Origin: Pseudomonas marginalis
Lineage (GTDB): Bacteria; Pseudomonadota; Gammaproteobacteria; Pseudomonadales; Pseudomonadaceae
Length of the DNA stretch: 64,000 nucleotides
Direction of reading: 5' to 3'
NCBI RefSeq assembly: GCF_001645105.1
Contig: NZ_LKEG01000042.1
Coordinates: 124,001 to 188,000, forward strand
The position numbers and the translations under genes were made by a program. Below, one piece after another: positions 37,443-46,192 of the stretch; within the stretch, counting starts at the first letter, position 1, and the number at the start of each line of letters is the position of its first letter. Below the pieces are notes generated by a model that ran no database searches, was not told where the DNA came from, and worked only from the letters and a program-made list of their open reading frames with translations.

Positions 37443-38958
37443 GCTCGACCTCCCGCACCGGCGCAGCGGCGGCCGGTACAGCGCCGGTGGCACACGCCAG
37501 CAACTGGTCGCTGTCGGCTTCTCCCGCACGAAACTCACCGGCCATCTCACCGCGATGCAGCACCAGGATGCGATCGCTGATCCCGAGCAATTCGGGCAAG
37601 TCCGACGACAACACCAACACCGCCGCCCCCTCCTCCACCAGACGCCCGATCAAACGATAGATCTCGACTTTGGCGCCGACATCCACGCCCACACACGGCT
37701 CATCAAGCAGGTACACGGCCGAGCGACGGCTCAGCCATTTCCCCAGGGCAACCTTCTGCTGGTTGCCGCCACTGAGCTGGCTGACCGCCGCGTGCGGACC
37801 CGGCGCCTTGATCGCCAATTCCTCCATCAGCCGCAAGCTTTCCGCCTGCTCTTTGGCGCGACTCAACAAGCCCCAGCGGCTGAACCGGCACAGCCCCGCC
37901 AGCGTGAGGTTTTCCAACACCGACAGAACCGGCGCAATCCCCTGGCTACGACGCTCCTCGGGCACCAAGGCAATGCCCTCGGCAATCGCCTGGCCTGGCG
38001 AGCGCAGGCGCAGCAACCGCCCGTGCAGATGAACGCTGCCACTGTCAGCCTGCTCGACGCCAAACAGGGTCTTGAACAACGCCTTGGCGCCCGACCCCAC
38101 CAGCCCCGTCAGGCCGACGATTTCACCGCGGCGCACTTCCAGGTCAATCTGCCGGTAGCGCCGCGCCAGGCTCAGCCCGCGCACTTGCAACAACGGCTCG
38201 CCCAGCTCGACCTTCACCTTGGGGTACATCTCCTGCACCTCGCGGTTGACCATCAGCCGCGCAATCTCGGCGCTGGACGTATGCCGAGGCTGCACCACCG
38301 CTACATCGCGGCCATTGCGCAGCACCGTGACCTCATCGCACAGGCTGTCGATTTCCTGCAGGTAATGGGAGATGTACAGAATCGACAAGCCTTGGTCGCG
38401 CAGGCGCTTGACGATGCGCAGCAACTGGTCGACCTCGCGCTTGACCAGCGCGACGCTGGGTTCATCGAACACCAGGATCTTGGGCTGGCGAATCAACGCC
38501 CGGGTGATTTGCAGCACCTGGCGCTCGGCGCTGTTCAGCTCGCCCACCAGCGCGCCGGCAGGCAGCTGCACATCAAAATATTCGGCCAGCAAACGATCGG
38601 CTTCACGCTGCTGTCGACGCCGATCCACAAACGGCCCACGGCGCAGTTCATGGCCGAAAAACAACGCCTCGCCCACGGTAAAACTCGCTGGCAATAGGCG
38701 CTCCTGATGGATGAACTGCACACCCAATGCGTCGACCTGACGCGGTGACAGTGCGGCGTACGACTGACCGTCGATACTCACCTGCCCGGCATCGGCCTTG
38801 TGGATGCCGGCCAGCACCTTGATCAACGTCGACTTGCCTGCGCCGTTCTCGCCGACCAGGCCATGGATGGTGCCGCGCTCGACCTTGAGGCTCGCATCGT
38901 CCAGCGCCAGCGTGGCGCCAAAGCGTTTGTGCAGATTCTGCAGGTGCAACGCTGCCAT
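37435..38958 (-). CDS. Ribose-type ABC transporter ATP-binding protein
   Basis: A 507-residue double nucleotide-binding protein like RbsA/MglA. The first domain has Walker A GENGAGKST (about 36-44), signature LNSAERQVLQITRALI (degenerate) and Walker B ILVFDEPSVAL. In the second domain the Walker A region is GLVGSGAKALFKTLFG, also degenerate, with an intact signature LSGGNQQKVALGKWLS and Walker B VYLLDEPCVGVDVGAK. Complementary weak sites in the two halves are common in this family. It overlaps the binding-protein stop by one base and the permease start by eight. Confidence 0.92.
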   Translation of the reverse strand: MAALHLQNLHKRFGATLALDDASLKVERGTIHGLVGENGAGKSTLIKVLAGIHKADAGQVSIDGQSYAALSPRQVDALGVQFIHQERLLPASFTVGEALFFGHELRRGPFVDRRRQQREADRLLAEYFDVQLPAGALVGELNSAERQVLQITRALIRQPKILVFDEPSVALVKREVDQLLRIVKRLRDQGLSILYISHYLQEIDSLCDEVTVLRNGRDVAVVQPRHTSSAEIARLMVNREVQEMYPKVKVELGEPLLQVRGLSLARRYRQIDLEVRRGEIVGLTGLVGSGAKALFKTLFGVEQADSGSVHLHGRLLRLRSPGQAIAEGIALVPEERRSQGIAPVLSVLENLTLAGLCRFSRWGLLSRAKEQAESLRLMEELAIKAPGPHAAVSQLSGGNQQKVALGKWLSRRSAVYLLDEPCVGVDVGAKVEIYRLIGRLVEEGAAVLVLSSDLPELLGISDRILVLHRGEMAGEFRAGEADSDQLLACATGAVPAAAAPVREVEHA

Positions 38959-39938
38959 CAGTCACCCCGAAGTGCTTGGACCTGCGCCAGGTTGCCGGCG
39001 GTGGTCAGCAACGTGGCCACATGGGTCTCCTTGGGCAAGTCACGTTGCCCGGCCAGGTAACGCGCCACGTTCTGCACGGCGGTCTTGCCGATCAGCGCCG
39101 GTTGTTGCGCCACCACTGCACCGACCGGCGAGTTCGCCTGGCCGAGCAGCGCGAGCACTTCGGGGGTACCGTCGACGCCATAGGTCTTGATCTCGGTACG
39201 CTTGGCATCGATCAACGCCTTGCTCGCGCCCAACTGCGGGATGTCCCACGCCGACCAGATTGCCGAAACACTGCCCGCCGGGTACTTGTTGAGCAGTGCC
39301 GACACCTGGGAATAGGCATCCTGCACGGTATTGGGGATCACATCGCGCAACTCGGGCTGGATGATCTCCAACTGCGGGTGGTCCTTGAGTGCCAGCTTCA
39401 ACTGGTCATAACGGATCGCACACACCGGCACGCCGTAGAAGCCGTTGAACACCAGGATCTTGCCCTTGCCGCCGGCGTCCTTGATCAGCTGATCGGCCAG
39501 CGCCTTGCCGGTGGCGACGTTATCGGAGGTGGTGTTGTTGAGGCTGTATTGCGACGGCGCGTCGATGGTGAACAGCGGAATGCCGGCCTTGCTGATGCGC
39601 TTGAGCCAGGGGTCGATCACGCTGAGGGTGCCGAGGGTCTGGATCACCGCGTCGGGCTTCTGGGTGACCACGGTTTGCAGCTGCGTCACCAGGTTCTTGT
39701 CGTTGCGCCCGGCATCAAGGGTGATCGGCGTGCCGCCCAGGCGCTTGATCTCATCGACCTGCGCCTGGAATGCCTTGATATCGAAGTAGTGACTGGTGCC
39801 GGTCATGCTCACAGCGATGCGCTTGCCGGCCAGGGACGGCACGGCGTCGTCACCGTCCGCGGCATAGGCCGCGCCGCTCAACAACAGCGCGGCGCCGAGG
39901 CAGATCAAACGGGAAAACGAGGAAAGGCTGGAAGGCAT
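38958..39938 (-). CDS. Periplasmic sugar-binding protein of an ABC importer
   Basis: A 326-residue secreted protein. A signal peptide (LICLGAALLLSGAAYA-AD) ends near residue 28. The mature part resembles LacI-type periplasmic binding proteins (Peripla_BP_4): KRIAVSMTGTSHYFDIKAFQAQVDEIKRLGG, DAVIQTLGTL, IPLFTIDAPSQYSLNNTTSDN, AIWSAWDIPQLGASKALID and IKTYGVDGTPEVL. The ligand is unknown. I chose ATG at 39938 because AGGAG lies six bases upstream; an ATG at 39956 would precede that site. It is the first gene of the importer operon. Confidence 0.92.
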   Translation of the reverse strand: MPSSLSSFSRLICLGAALLLSGAAYAADGDDAVPSLAGKRIAVSMTGTSHYFDIKAFQAQVDEIKRLGGTPITLDAGRNDKNLVTQLQTVVTQKPDAVIQTLGTLSVIDPWLKRISKAGIPLFTIDAPSQYSLNNTTSDNVATGKALADQLIKDAGGKGKILVFNGFYGVPVCAIRYDQLKLALKDHPQLEIIQPELRDVIPNTVQDAYSQVSALLNKYPAGSVSAIWSAWDIPQLGASKALIDAKRTEIKTYGVDGTPEVLALLGQANSPVGAVVAQQPALIGKTAVQNVARYLAGQRDLPKETHVATLLTTAGNLAQVQALRGD

Positions 39939-39996
39939 ACAGGGCTCCTGAGCCACCGGTGAAAGGGTTCACCCAGTGACATTGCAGAGCCCGTGC

Positions 39997-40012
39997 CAGG
40001 ATTTTTATCCTG
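39997..40012. promoter_or_regulatory. Palindrome upstream of the ABC importer operon
   Basis: CAGGATTTTTATCCTG is a perfect palindrome-like site (six-base arms, four T centre) about 60 bases upstream of the binding-protein start. No regulator gene lies beside the operon. It could be an operator for a remote regulator; this is unproven. A second hairpin (GCTGTTGC/GCAACAGC) lies at 40079-40098. Apart from these and the REPIN, the 39939-40277 gap shows nothing else. Confidence 0.4.
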
Positions 40013-40119
40013 CAAAATCAAATGGATAGAAACACGCGATAAAAAAAGCTGTCGCTATTGACCATCAACTGCCCGATTGCTGTTGCTCAGGCAACAGCTG
40101 GATACATGCAGATCAAACG

Positions 40120-40206
40120 GTGGGAGGGGGCTTGCTCCCGATAGCGGTGGATCAGCCACAGATGTATCAGCTGACACTCCCTCATCGGGAGCAAGCCCCC
40201 TCCCAC
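40120..40206. repeat. REPIN, group I type
   Basis: Exact group I word GTGGGAGGGGGCTTGC at 40120-40135 and its exact reverse complement at 40191-40206, with CCCGAT/ATCGGG extending the stem. It separates the double-kinase gene, at the end of the LPS operon, from the importer operon and may serve as the LPS operon's terminator. Confidence 0.92.
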
Positions 40207-40277
40207 ATTTGGACTGTTTTACACCAGATGAGCCCGGAGCCTACCCGACTGCGATCGCTGGCAAGCCACAGGGAGGA

Positions 40278-41723
40278 TCAGCTCACCTGCTTAGGCAAGC
40301 GCTGATCAATCAGTTGATACAACGCACTGCTCTCAGGCCAATTACGCATGAACCGCGCACGGTCCTTGGCATACGCCGGGGCGAAGCTGGCGGCGGAGGT
40401 GTGTTGGCACATCGCATCAAGGTCGATCAGCGACCAGCGGTCCTGGTCCCAGAACAGGTTGTGGCCCTTGAAGTCACCATGGCTGATGCGCTCGCGGATC
40501 AGTTCGGCGAACAGGTGATCCAGCGCCTGCAGTTCGTTTTCCGGCGCTTCACCGCTTTCAACATACGGCGCGAAGCGTTCGATGATGTCCGGGCCCGGCA
40601 GGTATTCGGTGATCAGGTACGCGCGGCTGCGCAGCCAGAAAAAGCGCTTCTCCAGCACGGCCAGCGGCTTTGGCGTGGCAATACCGAGGAACGCCAGGCG
40701 GTTGCCTTCGCGCCAGGAATGCCAGGCTCGACTCGGGCGCCAGAAACGTTTGAGCCAATGGGCAAAACCCTTGATGTTGTAGCGCTTGATCACCAGCGGC
40801 CGGCCAGCGACCTCGACTTTGGCGACGCTGGCGGCGCCGCCGGTTTTATACAAATGGCCTTGGTCCAGCAGCGCATCGGCCTGCTCAAGCACCGGCAACA
40901 TCGCCGGCGCTTCTTCACGACGAATCGCGCGCAAGGCAAAGGCGCCACGCACCACGCTGAACAGCGTGCATTCGCGGCCGATCTTGTTCAAAAAGTCCTT
41001 GAGGCGCCAGGCGCTGACTTTGCGCACCTGTTTCTCCAGGGCTTCCAGCGGCAGGGCGTGCTCGCCGTTGCTCAGCAGGTAGTACACCAGCAGTTCTTCG
41101 GTAAACGGCTCGAGGTTTTTTGGCAACTGAGCGAAAAACACCCCGAGGTTTTCCAGCACGCGGTTGCGCGACAGCGGCTTGCCGGCCTCTTCGACGCGAA
41201 TCCCGGCACCGTCGATCAAATACAGCTTGCCGTTCTGACGCAGCAGGTTGTCCAGGTGCAGGTCTTCCTGCCACAGCCCTTTGGTGTGCATCTGCGCTAT
41301 CGCACCCAACGCTTCAGCCAGCACGGCGGTTTGTTCGTCAGCCAACGGCGGCAACGCTTCGACGGCCTGCCAGGCATTAGCCAAGCTCTCGGCGCCCTCG
41401 ATGAATTCGAACAGCAGCCAGCCGCCCTCGCCTTCCTGCAAGCCATCGGCCAACAACAATGGCGTGGTCAGGCCTTGCTCGGCCAGCAAACGCACGCCGC
41501 TGAGTTCACGCTGGAAGTGCCGCGCGGCCTTGCTGCCCACCAATAACTTGGCCAGTACCGGACGCCCGCGCCATACCGCTGCGCCGACATACCGCTCGCC
41601 CGGCAACACGCGCAGCAGGCTGAGCAGTTGCAGTTGGCCAGGGCCTGCGGCATCCGCCAGGTCCAGGGTGAGGGGCAGGCTCGGGGTGCGGCCGGCGCTT
41701 TTCAGCTCGGACAGGCGCATCAA
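40278..41723 (-). CDS. Double-domain LPS kinase-like protein (PA5006 type)
   Basis: A 481-residue protein built of two WaaP/InaA-like kinase domains. Domain one (about 1-240) has LWQEDLHLDNLL (Asp154, Asn159) and LIDGAG (Asp171). Domain two (about 285-470) has VIKRYN (Lys313), ISHGDFKGHNLF (Asp417, Asn422) and SLIDLDAM (Asp434). Both keep the catalytic Asp, so both could be active. Its job is unknown; by position it should act on LPS core sugars or their phosphates. It is the last gene of the inner-core operon, its start overlapping the wapQ stop by four bases. Confidence 0.88.
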   Translation of the reverse strand: MMRLSELKSAGRTPSLPLTLDLADAAGPGQLQLLSLLRVLPGERYVGAAVWRGRPVLAKLLVGSKAARHFQRELSGVRLLAEQGLTTPLLLADGLQEGEGGWLLFEFIEGAESLANAWQAVEALPPLADEQTAVLAEALGAIAQMHTKGLWQEDLHLDNLLRQNGKLYLIDGAGIRVEEAGKPLSRNRVLENLGVFFAQLPKNLEPFTEELLVYYLLSNGEHALPLEALEKQVRKVSAWRLKDFLNKIGRECTLFSVVRGAFALRAIRREEAPAMLPVLEQADALLDQGHLYKTGGAASVAKVEVAGRPLVIKRYNIKGFAHWLKRFWRPSRAWHSWREGNRLAFLGIATPKPLAVLEKRFFWLRSRAYLITEYLPGPDIIERFAPYVESGEAPENELQALDHLFAELIRERISHGDFKGHNLFWDQDRWSLIDLDAMCQHTSAASFAPAYAKDRARFMRNWPESSALYQLIDQRLPKQVS

Positions 41724-42472
41724 CGGTTCTCCTTGTGGCTACGTCGGGCCGTCAGGCGCTGCAGCCAACTGCCGACCAGTGCACTGTCCTCAGGCTGATC
41801 GAGGTAAGCGGCCAACAGCTGACGCACCTGCGCGTCCGACCACTGCGGCGCCCGGCGCAACAGCGGCTCGAGGTCCTTGACACGGTCACGCCAGCCAAAC
41901 AACAACGGGCGGGTTTTCTCCAGGTCGATCAATTGCGCGGCATAACCGTCACCGGTCGCCTGCAGGAAAATATGCTTGGGGTAAAAACAGCCGTGCACCT
42001 GGCCGACGCTGTGCAGCCGGCGTGCCAGTTGGCCGCAGGCCAGCAGGATTGCACGGTGCTGGGCGTCGCTCAGTTGCGACCACTGCTCCAGCAAGGAATC
42101 CAGGTCATTCCAACCGTCCAGCGCGCGGGTCAGCAGCATCGCGCGGTGCTCGCCAGCGACCTTGCGCTCCCCGTAGAACGCCGCCTGCAACGCTGGAATG
42201 CCAAGGGTGCGGTAACGGCTGATATTGCGAAATTCGCGGGAAAAACTCGGCTCGCCAAACGGACGGTGCAGGCTGCGCGTCAGGTAGTTGCTCTGGCGCT
42301 TGAGGTAGTAGCCGTGGCCGTCGAGCTCCAGGCGAAACACACTGCTCCAGCCGCCACGGCTGGTATTGGGCTCGTCCACCGCCTCCAGCTGCTTGGCCCA
42401 CAAGGCGTCGAACGTCGCCAGGCCGTTGCGCTCCAGCAGCGCACGGTCTTCAGCCGCCAGGAAATCACTCAT
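41720..42472 (-). CDS. wapQ: LPS core kinase-like protein WapQ
   Basis: A 250-residue WaaP-family protein. YYLKRQ (Lys58) is the ATP-binding lysine and LIDLEKTRP (Asp183) the metal-binding Asp. The catalytic loop reads VHGCFYPKHIFL, aligned with HRDCYLCHFLL of WaaP, so the catalytic Asp is Cys162 here. It is therefore either a pseudokinase or uses another base. P. aeruginosa WapQ is assigned as a putative core heptose kinase. It overlaps wapP upstream and the double kinase downstream by four bases each. Confidence 0.88.
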   Translation of the reverse strand: MSDFLAAEDRALLERNGLATFDALWAKQLEAVDEPNTSRGGWSSVFRLELDGHGYYLKRQSNYLTRSLHRPFGEPSFSREFRNISRYRTLGIPALQAAFYGERKVAGEHRAMLLTRALDGWNDLDSLLEQWSQLSDAQHRAILLACGQLARRLHSVGQVHGCFYPKHIFLQATGDGYAAQLIDLEKTRPLLFGWRDRVKDLEPLLRRAPQWSDAQVRQLLAAYLDQPEDSALVGSWLQRLTARRSHKENR

Positions 42473-43203
42473 TCGCGTCCCTCGAAAAACTTCACCACGT
42501 GGCGAATACGCCGTTTGTCCGACGCACTCAGGTGCCGGCTCTGACGGTACTGCAGGTAGAAGCGCAGGCGCTGGGTGGCGGACAGGTGATACTTGGCCAC
42601 CTTATCCAGGCAGGCCAGGTCTTTAGTGATACGGTACTTGAGCCAGAACCCGCGCCAGAAATCGCCGTTGGGGCAATCGATCAGGTACAGCGTGGACTGG
42701 TCGTCGATCAGCAGGTTGCGCCACTTCAAGTCGTTATGGGTAAAGCGGTGATCGTGCATGGTGCGCGTGTATTCGGCGAGCTGGCGGCTCACCGCGTCGA
42801 CCCACTTGGGGTCGCGCAAGCGTGCATCGTTACGCTCGGCCAATACCGAAAGGTCTTCGGTTTTCGGCAACTCGCGCGTGATCATCGCGCCGCGTTCGTA
42901 GGCCAGGCCCTTACGCTCCAGCCCCCAGGCCACGACGTCAGCGGTGGGAATGCCCCACTTGGCGAAACGCTTGAGGTTCTGCCATTCGGACTTGACCCGC
43001 GGCTTGCCCAGGTAACGCCGCAGGCCCTTGCCGGCGCCGGTGTAGCGCTTGACGTAGTAATTGATCCCGCCGCGCTCCACGCGGATCACTTCCGACAACG
43101 GGTCGCGGGTCAGCCGCTCGCCTTGCAGGGCGAATACCGCTTCGAGGCTTCCAAAATCATCCGCCAGGGTGGCGTAAGCAGGTTCCAGGTTCCAACCCGC
43201 CAT
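42469..43203 (-). CDS. wapP: LPS core heptose kinase WapP
   Basis: A 244-residue WaaP-family sugar kinase. Its ATP-lysine is in YYVKRYTG (Lys52), the catalytic loop is FTHNDLKWRNLL (Asp158, Asn163), and the metal Asp is in LIDCPNGDFW (Asp176); all are intact. P. aeruginosa WapP phosphorylates a core heptose. I chose ATG at 43203 (MAGWNLEPAYATL), which overlaps the waaP stop by one base; a longer opening to 43521 would run through the waaP coding region. Confidence 0.92.
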   Translation of the reverse strand: MAGWNLEPAYATLADDFGSLEAVFALQGERLTRDPLSEVIRVERGGINYYVKRYTGAGKGLRRYLGKPRVKSEWQNLKRFAKWGIPTADVVAWGLERKGLAYERGAMITRELPKTEDLSVLAERNDARLRDPKWVDAVSRQLAEYTRTMHDHRFTHNDLKWRNLLIDDQSTLYLIDCPNGDFWRGFWLKYRITKDLACLDKVAKYHLSATQRLRFYLQYRQSRHLSASDKRRIRHVVKFFEGRE

Positions 43204-44009
43204 CAGATCGCGTCCCCGTAACGTTGCTTGCGCGCATACAGCTTGTCGGCCTTGCGCTGCATCAGGCTCAACGATGCCGACTGCTCGGCCAGGATCTGGC
43301 GCAATGGCTGGCGGAAGTAACCCTTGAGGAAGCGCAGTTTGTCGCGACGGGTCAGGCCGATCTCCAGCGCCGAGTAGTACAGCGCGGACAGGTCCTTGTC
43401 GCGCCAGCGCAACGGCAGATGGGCACGCAGTTGGGCGCGGTGCAGGTCGATCACCGACAGCTTGATGTTGTTCGCGTCGATGGGGCTGGAGGTGTCCAGC
43501 AAGAAGTGGCACAGGTAGCAATCGCGGTGATTGACGCCACCCCGGTGCATGTCGCCGACCATGCGCGCCAACTCGGCCGTGAGGGCGTGGCGCAACGCAG
43601 GTGTTGGCGGTTCGGCGACCCAGTTAAGGGTCACGTCTTCGAGGCTGACGGTCGGCGCCAGCTCTTCGGTGATGATGAACGAGTGCTGGTCTGCCGGGTT
43701 GCTGCCTTTTTCGCCGAAGGCCACACCGGTCATGGTCGGTACGCCAAGCGCCTGCAAGCGGTGGATGGCGTCCCACTCCAGGCCGGCACCCAGTACCGGC
43801 AACTTGGCGGTGATCAGGTTCTTGAAGATTTCCGCCCAACCAATGCCACGGTGGATTTTCACAAAATACGGGCGGCCAGCGACCTCGGTGCGTAACGTGC
43901 GACGCGCCGCCAACTCACGGAAGACCTGGCCTTGCAGTTTCTCGACTTCGGCAAAGGCATCAAGCCCGGCCCACAACGTCTTGAACGGTTCGGCAAGCAT
44001 CAATTTCAT
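43203..44009 (-). CDS. waaP: LPS heptose I kinase WaaP (RfaP)
   Basis: Phosphorylates the first heptose of the inner core; essential for outer-membrane integrity in P. aeruginosa. The protein is 268 residues. RPYFVKIHRGIGW carries the ATP-lysine (Lys51), GGVNHRDCYLCHFLL carries the catalytic Asp163, and LSVIDLHRAQLR the metal Asp. All match the family signature. The start at 44009 overlaps the waaG stop by four bases. No signal peptide; a cytosolic, membrane-associated enzyme. Confidence 0.97.
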   Translation of the reverse strand: MKLMLAEPFKTLWAGLDAFAEVEKLQGQVFRELAARRTLRTEVAGRPYFVKIHRGIGWAEIFKNLITAKLPVLGAGLEWDAIHRLQALGVPTMTGVAFGEKGSNPADQHSFIITEELAPTVSLEDVTLNWVAEPPTPALRHALTAELARMVGDMHRGGVNHRDCYLCHFLLDTSSPIDANNIKLSVIDLHRAQLRAHLPLRWRDKDLSALYYSALEIGLTRRDKLRFLKGYFRQPLRQILAEQSASLSLMQRKADKLYARKQRYGDAI

Positions 44010-45130
44010 CGTTTTGGCTCCGCCAGAATCACATCCGCAGCGTGCTGCGGCATGCTGTAGAGGTCGGCCGTCTCGGCAAAGGCCAACCCATTGCGGCTCC
44101 AGGCCGCGCGCTGTGCAGTGTCGGTGAGCATGTGCGTCAGGTACTGGTTGAGCTGGCTCTGCTCGAACGGCTCATCCAGCACCAGGCCGCTGTCGGCTTC
44201 GGCAATGTAATGGGCATACCCACACACGGCCGAGACCAGCACCGGCAACCCGGCCACCAGGGCTTCGAGCAATACGGTACCGGTGTTTTCGTTGTACGCC
44301 GGGTGGATCAACAGGTCGGCGCCCAGCAGGAAACGCGGGATATCGCTGCGGCCCTTGAGGAACTGCACGTTGTCCCCCAACCCCAGCGTCGCGCTTTGCA
44401 GTTGGAATACTTTGGGGTCGTCCTGGCCGATTACAAACAGGCGCGTGCGTTTTTTCAGCTCAGACGGCAGCGCAGCCACGGCCTTGAGGCTGCGGTCGAC
44501 GCCTTTGGTCTTGAAGCCCGAGCCGATTTGCACCAGCAGCAGGTCGTCGTCGCCGAGGTTGAATTCCTGACGAAAACCCTCGCGAATCTCGGCGGCATTC
44601 GGCGGCGCACGGCGGTCCTGGGCAATGCCCGGCGGCAGCAGGTGGAAGCGTTCCAGCGGCGTGTCGTAATGCTTGATGAACAGCGGCTGCTGCACTTCGG
44701 AAATCATCAAGACCTCCGTCTTGGCGTCCTTGGCGAACACCGCACGCTCGTACTCGGCGAAGTGCTTGTAGCGACCAAAATAGCGGTAGAGCGAGTGACG
44801 CAGGTTTTGCGCCTTGTCTTCAAAGCAGCCGTCGGCGGCGTAGTACACATCTAGGCCGGGCATTTTGTTGAAGCCAATCAAACGATCAACCGGGCGCTTG
44901 GCCAGGTCGGCTTCCATCCAGGCGCTGAGTTTTTCATTGCGCCGATGGTTGAAGAACGCCTTGACCGGCGCCACCAGCACTTCGAAGCCAGGCGGGATGT
45001 CGCCTTCCCAGATCAACGTGTACACACGAATCTGATGGCCGCGCTGCTGGCACTCCAGGGCGATGCGCATGAAGTCACGCTGCAGGCCACCGAAGGGGAA
45101 GTATTTGTACAGAACAAAAGCCAGTTGCAT
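44006..45130 (-). CDS. waaG: LPS core glycosyltransferase WaaG
   Basis: A 374-residue GT4 (GT-B) transferase that adds the first outer-core hexose, in pseudomonads a galactosamine. MQLAFVLYKYFPFGGLQRDFMRIALECQQRGHQIRVYT is a typical WaaG N-terminus. The donor domain contains LVQIGSGFKTKGVDRSLKAVAALP and the nucleotide-sugar site HPAYNENTGTVLLEALVAGLPVLVSAVCGYAHYI with the E-x7-E element. It lies between waaC (one-base overlap) and waaP (four-base overlap) in the inner-core operon. Confidence 0.95.
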   Translation of the reverse strand: MQLAFVLYKYFPFGGLQRDFMRIALECQQRGHQIRVYTLIWEGDIPPGFEVLVAPVKAFFNHRRNEKLSAWMEADLAKRPVDRLIGFNKMPGLDVYYAADGCFEDKAQNLRHSLYRYFGRYKHFAEYERAVFAKDAKTEVLMISEVQQPLFIKHYDTPLERFHLLPPGIAQDRRAPPNAAEIREGFRQEFNLGDDDLLLVQIGSGFKTKGVDRSLKAVAALPSELKKRTRLFVIGQDDPKVFQLQSATLGLGDNVQFLKGRSDIPRFLLGADLLIHPAYNENTGTVLLEALVAGLPVLVSAVCGYAHYIAEADSGLVLDEPFEQSQLNQYLTHMLTDTAQRAAWSRNGLAFAETADLYSMPQHAADVILAEPKR

Positions 45131-46191
45131 CAGTGCAGCTCCTCAGCCAATAACAACGTGCTCAGTCGGCTGGCCACACGCTCAGGGTTCAGGCGCGTGA
45201 AGCACAGGGGCGACTCGCGCTTGAGGTCGAACCGACGCAGGTCGTCGGCCGTCGGTTGGTAGGTACAGTGTTTTTGCAGGCACGGTGCGCAGGGGAAGTC
45301 ACTCGCCAGATGAATCTGGCCCTTGCCGTAGGCGCCAGTGAGCCCGGGGTTGGTCGGGCCGAACAGGGAAATGGTCGGCACATCCAGCGCGGCAGCGAGG
45401 TGACCGAGACCGGTGTCCACCGCCACACAAGCACGAGCGCCGGCCAATACACGGGCGACACCGGCCAGGTTTAATTTGGGCAGTACTTCAGCGTTTTGCA
45501 GGCCCTGGGCCAGGCGCTCGGCGCGGGCCTTTTCATCAGCGTTGCCCCACGGCAACTTCACGTCCACGCCCAGTCGCCCCATGCGTTCGGCCAGCTCACG
45601 CCAATAGGCTTCGGGCCAATGCTTGGTGTCCCAGGTGGTGCCGTGCAGCAGCAGCACGAACGGTTTTTTCGGCGGCAGGCCGAGCAGTTTGTCGACGCTC
45701 AGGCCATAGTCGCCCAGGCCTTTGGGCAAGTCGTAGCCGAGGGCGACGGCAAACAACTGGCGCAGGCGCTCCACCGCGTGTTGCCCACGGGCCACGGCCA
45801 GGCGCCGGGAATAGAAGCGCGCGGCGATGGGCTCGCGGGCCGAGTGCTTGTCGAAACCCGCCACCGGTGCCCGCACATAGCGGGTCAGCCAGGCGCTTTT
45901 GAGCAGGCCCTGGGCGTCGATCACCAAGTCGTATTTGGTCGACTGGATGCGTTGCTTGAAACGCCGCCATTCGCCACTTTTAAGGGTCTGCCAGAGGTTT
46001 TTGCGCCAGCGGCGGATCGCCACCGGAATCACCTTGTCGACCGCCGGATGCCAGGTGGGAATCTCGGCGAAGCCTTCTTCCACCACCCAGTCGAATTGAA
46101 TGCCGGGGATCGCCCGCGCGGCATCGGTCAGTGCCGGCAAGGCATGGATCACGTCGCCCAGGGATGAGGTCTTGATTACCAGTACGCGCAA
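45130..46191 (-). CDS. waaC: LPS heptosyltransferase I (WaaC)
   Basis: Adds the first L-glycero-D-manno-heptose from ADP-heptose to Kdo; GT9, 353 residues. MRVLVIKTSSLGDVIHALPALTDAARAIPGIQFDWVVEEGF is the family hallmark. LLHGTTWDTKHWPEAYWRELAERM and VAVDTGLGHLAAALDVPTISLFGPTNPGLTGAYG form the donor site. FPCAPCLQKHCTY is a cysteine-containing loop near the end. Only one base separates it from waaF, and it overlaps waaG by one base. Its donor sugar comes from HldE, also in this window. Confidence 0.97.
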   Translation of the reverse strand: MRVLVIKTSSLGDVIHALPALTDAARAIPGIQFDWVVEEGFAEIPTWHPAVDKVIPVAIRRWRKNLWQTLKSGEWRRFKQRIQSTKYDLVIDAQGLLKSAWLTRYVRAPVAGFDKHSAREPIAARFYSRRLAVARGQHAVERLRQLFAVALGYDLPKGLGDYGLSVDKLLGLPPKKPFVLLLHGTTWDTKHWPEAYWRELAERMGRLGVDVKLPWGNADEKARAERLAQGLQNAEVLPKLNLAGVARVLAGARACVAVDTGLGHLAAALDVPTISLFGPTNPGLTGAYGKGQIHLASDFPCAPCLQKHCTYQPTADDLRRFDLKRESPLCFTRLNPERVASRLSTLLLAEELH

Positions 46192-46192
46192 A

